A DNA stretch of 64,000 bases from Halicephalobus mephisto (taxonomy: Eukaryota; Nematoda; Chromadorea; Rhabditida; Panagrolaimidae). The translations under genes were made by a program, and so were the position numbers. Where the stretch lies: assembly GCA_009193035.1 (NCBI GenBank), contig SWDT01000077.1, forward strand, positions 149,875 to 213,874, written 5' to 3'. Below, in pieces: positions 34,263 to 44,400 of the stretch (position 1 is the first letter of the stretch; every line of letters begins with the position of its first letter). The notes beneath the pieces were generated by a model that did not search any database, was not told the DNA's origin, and saw nothing but the letters and a program-made list of their open reading frames with translations.

Positions 34263-34704
34263 AGACAATGACAGATCTCACAAAGGACAACTGAAAGTCA
34301 TTTCACATTCTACAGTATTCTACAGTCCCTGATATTCAGGCTCTTTTTCTAATATAGTTTCTGTCCAGAAATTTATTTTCTTTAAAATCTTGATTATTGA
34401 AATCAAAGTGTCATGTAACAATTCCAAATTTCTAGTAAATTCGAACCTTATCGTCGAATTGAAGTGCTTTGAAACCTAATTCGATAAAATAAATAAAAAA
34501 TAATTTTCACATGAATTATAATTTTGAATATTAATTTTTATAAAAAGTAAAATATAAGTCATAATTATTAACTTTTTAAAATAATATTTTTAGAAAACAA
34601 TAATTATTTATTTAATGGAAGAATTTCGAAAAATTTTTACGAAGAATTTTACTGAAATTATATACAATGCAATACAATACAAATTGCTCTAGCTGTTGCA
34701 TGGA

Positions 34705-35302
34705 CGCGGAGCCAATGTAGGTATAAAGATCGGAGTTAAATCGCGAACGGCCTAGACAGAATGCCCAAAGCTCCGTCTAGTCAGCCGACGCCTGGGAGGT
34801 TAGACTAAAGTGTTAGAGAGCCAGTCTTTGAGAAAATCCAACTTTAATCTGATTCGAGTTTGACCTCGGTCAAACAAGGACCTTTCCTCTTTGTTCCATG
34901 TTTATGTTAAGATAAACAAGCTTAATTGCCAATGGTAGGAATCAACAGTTTTCCGCCCAATCAAGGAGTTCCCAAGATGTCACTCCATCGACATCCAACC
35001 AATAACAATCCCTTATACTACATAATTTTACTACACCAATACTTCGCTGTGAGTGCTGCTTGATTCCCGGGGTTTCTCTGTTACCTCCTTCCAGATTTGC
35101 TTGTTTTGGGCAGCCATCATGGATTCCTCTTCGTTCAGTCCTCTTGCGGTGAGATCTTCTTTAAGTTGGGTCGATCACATTTTCTTTGGGGCCGACTTAT
35201 GTACTTTCCATTCTGGGGGACGTGACCTCAGAAGCATCTTGTGATGAGGCGGTGTGGGCTCATCCGACAGACGTGCCCGAACCACCTTAGGCGTCGTACT
35301 GA
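34705..35302 (-). mobile_element. Non-LTR retrotransposon relic with 3' tail
   Basis: Minus strand, 35302 to about 35053: RRLRWFGHVCRMS (the common WFGHVxRM block of LINE ORF2 C-termini), then after frameshifts QLKEDLTARGLNEEESM and AAQNKQIWKEVTEK. The 300-bp tail follows to about 34710. Stops and shifts show it is dead. This copy defines the identity of the tails at 4495 and 33945. Confidence 0.65.
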
Positions 35303-36195
35303 AATTATATAATTAATTTTTTTATATAAAACTTTGTATAATAAATGGTTTTATTACTTTTTACTTTAGTTCTAGTGTTATAACAGATTTTTTATGTTTC
35401 GTTTTACCGAAGTTGACGATCAATGTTGAAAATTAACATTTTGATTTTTAAGATTAAAACAACATCTAATTTTTTTCTACATAAAAAAGTTGTTTTTTTG
35501 CTAAATTTGATAATTTAAACTTGATATTTGAATTTCCGAATAAAAATGTAACTTACAAATTGTGTTTTAACACGAAAATTTTGTATTTTGACTTTGAACT
35601 TTGATCACCAACTTTGATAAAACAACACTGATAAACATAAATATAAACATAAATATAAACATATAGTGTACCAGTCAACTTGTCCGAACTTTGTAAATTT
35701 CGATTTTCGTCAATTTTCCAATAAATGTAGAATTAAAATCTAGGAATTGGTTTGTTCAAATTTCGCATAAAATTATGAATTTAAATTTTTTCGATTTCAT
35801 AGTAAATATAGATATAAAAAACTTTAAATAATTCATCCAAATGTTGTTTAAAAATTGTAAATTTTTATTTTAATCAATTTCTTGATAAATATAGGATTAA
35901 ACTTTACTAATTAATCTACTCAAAAATTGCATAAAAATCGAAAATTTTTATTTTTTTAATTTGCTAGTAAAAACATCATTTGATCTAAACTTTTTACAGG
36001 TTGTCAATTTTATTTCGATCTTGACCTTTACAAACATAAAAAATAGACTACAGTTTATCTTTTCCGACATTCTCCATCATCGCTACAGACTACAAAGAAA
36101 CCGGAACCTGAAATTGCACTTTTTGTGTCGCTAATCATCCATATAAACGTCGTCCGAACAGACTTCAACTGGACCGTTTTTTCACAATCAATAAG
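35303..36195. other. UGT upstream region
   Basis: AT-rich, with acataaatataaacata units around 35635-35665. No gene recognised. An AG directly abutting the UGT ATG (aataagATG) could serve in trans-splicing, but its tract is poor. Confidence 0.5.
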
Positions 36196-39100
36196 ATGAA
36201 TATTTTATTTTTATTTTTTTTATTTATTAATTTCGCCATAATTGCATGTGAAAAAATTTTGGTTTTATATGTCCATGAGGAAAGAAGTCATCTTTACAGT
36301 ATGGCTCCATTTTTAGAAAGGTTTTTATTTTTTTTAATTTATAAAAATAAAAATTTTCAGATTGGCTTCTGATGGACATGAATTAACGATATTCGACACA
36401 GGAAGTGACGAAAAACCGGCTTCTTTGGGTTTCAACTCGACGATAATCCATGTAAATCTGCCGAGTCCGGAGATTCTGGAGCAAATCGTAACTCATGCCC
36501 TCTGGCGATACGACTTCCACTCAGCTTTTTTGGCTTTTGTCCAATACCATACTGACGCAGAAATGGGAAGAATCATGAGGGACGCTGCTGACAAGGTCGG
36601 TTAACTTCATTATGAATTTTCAGTTTTTTTTATCTCAATAGACATCTCAAATGAGAATACAGTAATAGACAAAATCTTATATAATACTGTAAATTTTAAT
36701 TTTAACTGAATTACTATTTCTTCTGCTGGCATGGAAACAAGATATATTGCAATATGTATCTGATTTGACTCATTTTTGAAGAAGAACAAATCCGAATCAG
36801 CATGGCAGATTTCCGAATTTCTAAATTCAGCTAATTCGAGTTCAAAAATCGAATTTATCTCATTAAAAACACACCTTACAAAACAATAGTACAATTTACA
36901 ATAAGATTTAGTCAATATATCACAGTCCAATTCAAAAGTTTGATCGTTCTACGTTTATAAAATTAACCTCAACTGTACACAAAAAGGGTATATGGTACAT
37001 AATGTATGGGCACATTAAAATGGCTTTGATGTATGAGATATATTATATTCAATACATCGATGTATTAAGTTGATATCGGTTCATGATATATAATGCATAG
37101 ATATATGAAAATGGCTTTAATATATGAAACATATTATATTCAATACATCGATGTATTAAGTTGATATCAGTACATTGTATTCAATATACCTATATATTGT
37201 ATTTAATGTATCCGATACATTAAAGCCATCTTAAGGAACCTTTTTTCGTGTGTGATAAACAGATATATCATGATCATTAGGAACTTCGCTATGAGTTGGC
37301 TTCCGAATTCTTATTTTTTTCACAGAATTCGATTTATATTGATAAATAAATCTGTCATGATTGTCAGGGATTTTCGTGTTGAGAATTTACCTCCGAATTT
37401 TCCGTTTTTTGTTTAAACTTCAACTCACATTGGCAAATAGTCGTATTTTGATAGATTTTCAAAATGCAAGTTTCCAATTTTCCATTTTTTAAAACTCAAC
37501 TTTCATTAGTAGATAAATTTACCGTAATCACTAAGAACTTTCGTGATGAAAGTTAACTTTGTATCCCGAAATAACTTTTTTGTTTCTCATTATTTTGCTC
37601 ATCTCATACTGGTAAAAAACCAAATTTATCTTATCATTAAGAACTTTTGTGTCGAAAATCCAACTTTATTTTTCACAATAAATAGAAAATAAAAAAATTA
37701 ACTTTCAATTGCTTATAAAAACTTCTTTCAGTTGACGTTATTACTCAATTCGGATTACGATCTCGTCATTGTGGATGAAATTTTTTCTGTTCACGGAATG
37801 ACAATTGCTTCGATGCTCAAGAAACTCAAGTCCATTCCTTATATTATTTTTGCAACTAACGCAATAGGTCCCGAATCCAATACTGCAGATTTGGCTATGG
37901 GTAAGGATGTAAAGAGATTTACGGGGTCTATACTTCTTCTACTGGACAGGACCAGATGTAGATAGTAGCGAGTCGTAGTCAGAATATATAAAAACGCCAA
38001 GCTTTATCCCTTACAAAATTGATAATAATAATTACAAAGTTTTCCCGCCCGCGTGATTCCTTTCGTTGCTAGACCCTTCTTCCTTTCGTTACGAGACCCT
38101 TCATCCTTTCGTTGCGAGACCTTTCTTTCTCCGTTTTTCCTCTTTTACATAAGCTCAAAACATGTATTTTTTGGCTTTCTCTTGTCCTATTCCTCTTACC
38201 TTCGATAAGGAAATTAAAAAAAAGACTAAATTGCTAAATTCAAGTCCTGACATGAACGTATTTTTTAGAACTATGATTTCGTTTGAATATATTTTTAAAG
38301 AAATTTTTAAAATTGAAACGGGAATCATCTTCAATCTAATAAACAGAAGAACTTTTTAATTCAAAAATAATTTTAAACATTGAGATCATTGTTCTTTCCA
38401 GGACCAAATTTAGAAAACTAAACTTTTAAAATTTATTTTTTTGATTATATTTTTCATATTTACTGTTGAATTGTTTATCTGTACACACAAAAAAGAGTAT
38501 ACGGTATATAATATATGGAGAGATTAAAACGACTCTGATTTCTTAAATATACAGTAGAACTTGGATATCAGGTATCTATTTAGGACCGGACAAAGAATAT
38601 CTTATAAGAAATGATATATGTTGGATTGTGCACAATCTATTTGAGTGGAAACCACACAGCATTGGTCTCGAAGGGAAATACCCTGAGGATCAATGAAATT
38701 TGTACGATTACGGGTTGGCGGCAACTTTAAGATTGCGCAATAATTTTGATAAAGTTGTGATTTATCTCGTGTCTTTAGCTCCATAAAGTTGTTTTATATA
38801 TTTCTCGTCTACAAGCGGATCCAGATTCCCCAGCGACGATCCAACAATATATTATAGTGAGGTAAATTTGAAGACAGACTAACCAAACTCATACACTCAG
38901 ACTATATGTTATAACAAGAGATATATTGTAGCGGGGGTATCTTACATCCAAGTTCTACTGTATTACATTCAATACATCGATACATTTAGTTGATACTGGT
39001 GCATTGTATTTTATATACCGATGTATTAAAACGGCTCTGATATATCGGATGCATTGTATTCACTATATCGATGTATTAAGTTGATATCGGTGCATTGTGT

Positions 39101-41447
39101 TCACTATATCGATATATTAAGTTGATATTGGTACATTGTATTCACTATATCGATGTATTAAGTTGATATTGGTACATTGTATTCAATACACCTACACATT
39201 GAACGCAATGTATCCGATACGTCAGAGCCGGTTTAATATGATCCATATGTTATACACCATGTGCTCATTTCTGGTATGTAGGTCATTCCCCTGTGGTGGA
39301 TTCTAATCACGGAACATTTTTCCCAACAACTCCGGATGATGCCTATGATCCTCGAAGATTCTACTACAGAGCATATAATGTGGTACAAACGATAACCGAA
39401 ATGATGTCCTTCTGGTTCATCGGTCAGTCAAAACTAGATTTAAAAACTTTAAACTTTTTTTAGTTCCTAAAATTCTGGGTTACAATTCTCCAGGAAAACT
39501 GACTTCAATTCCTTTCGAGACTTCTAGAATCATCAAAGAAGCCGAGATTCATCTGAGAGAAAATTACGACAGAATCGGAAGAATCGTGCCTCAGGCAAAC
39601 GACTTCAGAAGCATCGGGAGTTACTGTAAACCATTCCCGAAATTAGAAGGAGAATTGAAAGACTTCGTCGAAGATAAAAATTCCAAAGGTCAGGAAACTC
39701 AAAATTTACTTAAATTTGTTTTGGAAAATTCTACAATTTAGTGAAAAATTCCGAAGCTTCTGTATTTTTCGAAAAAATTTCCAAAATATAGAAGTTTTAG
39801 ATGTACTTAAAAATACAGCAACAGATTCTGGAAGTTCCTAGAATCCTCGAAAATTTTATGAAAGGTTTTCGAGTTTTTTAAATATTAGGAATTCTTAGAA
39901 TCTTCAACATTCTAATGAATTTCTGAAGATTTCTAAAATCTTCAATATTCTAATAAATTCCTGAAGATTTCTAAAATCTTCAATATTCTAGTAAATTTCT
40001 GGAGATTTCTAGAATCTTCCACATTCTAGTAAATTTCTGGAGATTTCCAGAATCTTCCACATTCTAATGAATTTCTGAAGATTTCTAAAATCTTCAATAT
40101 TCTAGTAAATTTCCGAAGATTTCCAAAATCTTCAACATTCTAGTAAATTTCTGGAGATTTCCAGAATCTCATTGAAATTTTTTAGAATTTTTCGAAAATT
40201 TATAAATTTCTAAAACTTTCCAGAATCTAATGAAAGTCACAATTCTCCACATTCGAATAAGATTCTGGAACATTTTAGAATCTGATTAAAAATTTTCAAA
40301 TTTTCTAGAATCTTCCAAAGTTAAAATTTCCACAATCATCAAAAATCACAAATTTTAGGAGTTTTTAAAATATTTATTTTTAATTTTTAGAATATTATTA
40401 TATTAAAAATTATTATTTTTAGGAACAATTTATCTCGCTTTTGGATCAATTGTGAGATTCGACAATTGTCCAGAATTCATTTTTGATGCTTTATTTTCTG
40501 CTTTGAATGAATTTCGAGAATACAGAATCATCATGTCAATGAAGCCCCTCAAAAATCGAACATTGCCGCCATTGAACGACCATGTGAAGATCCTATCATG
40601 GGTTCCACAGTATGCCCTTCTAGCTCACGAAAAAACAAAATTATTCATGTCTCACGGAGGATTAAAAAGGTTTGAAATATTTTTAAAAATAAAAAAAAAC
40701 AAAAAAGTACTTTTTTTTAAATACTTTTATATAAAAATCAAATTAATTTTCTTAAATTAAAAACAATTTTATACAAAAATCAATTTTCTTAAATTAAAAG
40801 TAATTTTATACAAAAATTAAATTAATTTTTTTTAAATTAAAAATAATTTTACATATAAATCAAATTAATTTTTTAAAATTAAAAACAATTTTATATAAAA
40901 ATCAAATTAATTTTTTTAAAATTAAAAATAATTTTACATATAAATCAAATTAATTTTTTTAAATTAAAAACAATTTTAGTTTTAAAGAAGCATTTTGTAC
41001 AAAAACTCCTGTTATTATTCTTCCAATTTTTGCCGAACAAGGTGTAAATGCCAGAAATGCCATTCGTTACAAAATTGGATCAGCTTTGAACAAATATACT
41101 TTAACAAAAAACCATATTATAGATGAATTTAAAAAAGTAAGAATTTTTAAAAAATTAAATCAAATTAAAATTTCTAGATAACAAATCCCATATATGAAAA
41201 AAACATAATAAAATACAGTAATATCCATCTTGACAGAATCATTCCTTCTCTTGACGAAGGAAATTGGATTGTTAGAAAAATTTTTTCAAGAATAAAAATC
41301 TTTAAAAATAAAATCGGAAATTTACCTGATGAAGAACGATCGTTACTGTCCTTCAGAAGACGCGGAATGTCACAAGGATGGATACAGTATTACAATTTGG
41401 ACTTTTTTGGTCTTGTTTTAATTACTGTTTGTATTTTATACAAATAA
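36196..41447 (+). CDS. UDP-glycosyltransferase (UGT)
   Basis: Eight exons: 36196-36320, 36361-36595, 37732-37900, 39282-39422, 39464-39688, 40423-40669, 40980-41136, 41178-41447; 522 aa, the normal UGT length. The signal peptide is MNILFLFFLFINFAIIAC. The N-domain includes DYDLVIVDEIFSVHGM. The donor-binding domain has GTIYLAFGSIV, VKILSWVPQYALLAHEKT and the UGT signature FMSHGGLKSFKEA...PIFAEQGVNARNA (its first SHGG and later EQ bind UDP-sugar). The enzyme would conjugate lipophilic compounds in the ER lumen. The C-terminal anchor is short: FFGLVLITVCILYK ends the protein with almost no cytosolic tail, where UGTs usually have a longer anchor and basic tail. Intron 3 (1,381 nt) is stuffed with repeats, one supplying its donor. 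Confidence 0.92.
36975..37250. repeat. Dispersed (tacatcgatgtattaagttgat)-type repeat, UGT intron 2
   Basis: Several units of atcgatgtattaagttgata with tcggtncattgtattca. The same family occurs at 38970-39260 and 57520-57840. Confidence 0.7.
37899..38205 (+). mobile_element. Dispersed 307-bp element supplying the UGT intron 3 donor
   Basis: Matches the complement of 28277-28584 end to end. Homology begins at GGGTAAGGATG, which is the last exon base plus the GTAAGG donor, and ends at TACCTTCGA. The exon-intron boundary therefore coincides with the element edge within about two bases. Confidence 0.7.
38552..38960. mobile_element. Mariner/pogo-like MITE with nested repeat
   Basis: Starts CAGTAGAACTTGGATATCAG, ends ATCCAAGTTCTACTG, with TA on both sides. 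Its right half matches the complement of 52254 onward. A separate repeat (about 38640-38830, shared with 48598-48800) is inserted inside it. Confidence 0.7.
38970..39260. repeat. Dispersed atcgatgtattaagttgat repeat, UGT intron 3
   Basis: Four to five degenerate units, same family as 36975-37250. It ends 20 bases before the intron 3 acceptor. Confidence 0.65.
39880..40170. repeat. Tandem ~37-bp repeat, UGT intron 5
   Basis: About eight units of the form ttctagtaaatttctggaga + tttctaaaatcttcaaca. Confidence 0.7.
40690..40979 (+). repeat. Tandem repeat ending at UGT exon 7 acceptor
   Basis: Units of ttttaaattaaaaacaattt + tatataaaaatcaaattaa (about 38 bp). The acceptor itself (aacaattttag) is the last unit with a single change from aacaattttat, so the splice site arose within the array. 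Confidence 0.6.
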
Positions 41448-41448
41448 A
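41443..41448 (+). terminator. UGT polyadenylation signal overlapping the stop
   Basis: AATAAA at 41443-41448 overlaps the stop codon TAA (41445-41447). A signal this close would give a very short 3' UTR; cleavage would then fall at or beyond the 3' end of clh-6 on the other strand. Confidence 0.45.
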
Positions 41449-41485
41449 AAATACTTTTTTATAAAACCCGAGAAAATTGTAGAAA

Positions 41486-44400
41486 TTAACTACTATAATG
41501 AGAAATATAAACTTCAGTAACAAGATACTTGTCCTTGACTCTTCGTTCTTTAAATCTGGCAATGTCTTTCCTAGTCATAATCCCTCGTAACTGAAAAGTT
41601 AAAAATAATTATAAATACTAAAGACAATTACAACTATTGCCAGTAATTCTAATCATAACTATCAAAAACAATAATCATAACCATTACTACTAACTAATAA
41701 TTACAACTATAACTATTACTACTAAAGACAACTACCACTAATAATTACAACTACCACTATTAACTACAACTACCACTATTAACTACAACTATTACTACTA
41801 AATACAACTACCACTAATAATTACAACTATTGCTACTAATTATACCTACAACTATTACTATTACTACTAATTATAACTACACCTATCACTACTATGACTA
41901 TTATTGATAATTATAACTATTACTATTACTATTAACTATACCTACAACTATTATTATTACTACTGTAACTACCATTAACGAGTACAACTATTACTAGTCA
42001 TTATAGCCATTGATAACTAGAAATACCAATATTAAAATTAACTTACTCTATTTTCGTCATCAACTGCGAATAAGAATCTTAATCCAAGACCTCTGAATAA
42101 CCTGAAGATAGAATCCAGCGAAGCATTCAGAGGGACCCGATGAGGAGATGGATGAAGAAAAGGCTTCAAGTTGACATAGCAATTCATATCCACTCCTGAC
42201 AATTGAAGTGAACTTATCGGAATTTCATATCTAAAAATAACCAAATAATTACAAAGTACAATTTTTACAAAACTATCTCTGCAAAAATCTCCATAATTTT
42301 TTTAAATTTCTAATAAATTAAAAAATTTCTTTTATTTTAACAAAAAATTTTCTTAATTTTATGTTTTCTAACCTAAATACAGTAATCAACAATCCTACCT
42401 TGGATAATTCAAAAATTTCTTTTATTTTAACAAAAAAAATTTTAATTTTATATTTTCTAACCTAAATAAAATACAGTAATCAACAATCCTACCTTGGATA
42501 ATTACTTCAGAAATTTCTTTTATTTTAACAAAAAAGTTTTTTAATTTTATGTTTTCTAACCTAAATACAGTAATCAACAATCCTACCTTGGATAATTATT
42601 CCTAAAATCACTCATAGCAACTGGCTGAGCTCCATCTGCTGGAATTCTTCCATCATAATCTCTAGTAAAATGTCGTTTTTTTAATAAAACAAATATTTGA
42701 GATCTCAATAACAATCCTTTAAGATGTCCATAATTCGGAAATTTAGATCCACTTATAGATTCATCAATTCTATCAACAATCGGAAATCCATGATGTCTTG
42801 TTGTTTTTAAAATTTCTATCAACCTAGATACCCTTTCAATTGGTTCAAGAGCTACTACATCTTTTCTCATTACATTTTTGGCCAAAATATTTCTACAAAC
42901 TTTCGGAGGATGCCATCCAAGAAACGGAACTTCGGCAATTTCAATATGAGAATCATATAAACCCTAAAAAAATTTTTAATTTTTGTAAAATTTTAAAAAT
43001 TACCTCATTAAAAAAATCTCCAACAAATTTCGTAATCATTAAAACAAGCATAATCGGCATTCCAAAAGTAATATTTTTCGTAGCTTCCACAATAATTGCT
43101 GTCAAACTAATAGTCATTCTTACAATTCCTCCAAGTTGAGCTGCAGCTCCAGCAAGAGCATATTTTCCTGGATCTATTCCAGTCTGAAAACCACAATATT
43201 ATGCAAATTAAAAATAAACTTTTTAATAAAACTGTTATAAAAATTCAGCGTAAATTTTGATATTTTTTCAAATTCTAATCATATTATACCAAAAATTAAA
43301 AACTATAATTTTTCTAAAATTATCACTGAGGTGGAACAAAATAGGAACTCCCACCACGAAAGTCGTCCCTACCAGGACGGCGGGGATTCTCGCCAACTTC
43401 GGAATCCAGTCTAGAATTGTCATAAATAATATATATCACCACATAAAGACCTGTTAAAAAGTCGTCTCCATCCTGTCCCCAGAGGAATTCCATGTCACAT
43501 TAGTCATGATATGAATTTTTAAAACTTTTTAGAAATCTACAATAACTGATTAATTTGAAAATTGTGTAAAATTGCAAAATTTCTAATTTTTCAAAAACAT
43601 ATTCTTCCTAAATGAATACCTTAGATCTAGTTCACAAGGTAAACAAGCCTATATCCATCTTCGAAAAATAATTATCACTTCTGAACTTTGAACAAACTAC
43701 AACATTAAAGTGCTCTGTCGAAAATTAATTACTTTGTTCATTAATAACTACCATAAATATACAAACTTACCACATTGGGAAACAAGTACTCCACAAGCAA
43801 TCCGAATAACCTTCCCCAAGCTGCTCCAGTAAGTAAAGTAGGAATGAAAACTCCAGAAGGAACATTTAAACCAAAAGTCCACAGAGAAAGAATAAAGTAT
43901 TCAACGGCAAATATAAGTAACGTATACGGTCTGAAGGAATCTAAAAAATAAAATTTAAAAAAAACAAAATTTTTAAAAATTTTAAAAATAAATTTTTTTT
44001 TAAATTTAAAATTCAATTTTTCTAAATTATAAAAACTTACTTATCGGACTGTGGAATAGACTTTTTACACTTTCTTCTGGATTCTGGAAAAACAAATTAG
44101 CAACAGCACTGTATTTCCCTTTAGGACACCAAAGTTTAGTGACTTCTGTTAAATTAGGATTTACTCCAACTGGTTGACAATCATCAACGACAAATAAAGT
44201 AATAAATCCAGTAAAAGCAGAAGCTGCAGCAACTAGTAAACATTCCATAAATTGTTGGAATTTTGTTCGAATATAACTAAAAATTTCTAAAATTAAAGAA
44301 ATTTACAAATTTAAAACTCACAATTTTCTGTATTTTGTCAATTTTACATTCAAATGATTAAATAAAGCTCCCAGTAATCCTCCAATAACAGCAACTATCA

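Noticed and set aside
35053..35244. Plus-strand 63-codon frame
   Set aside because: It is the shadow of the minus-strand LINE polymerase relic.
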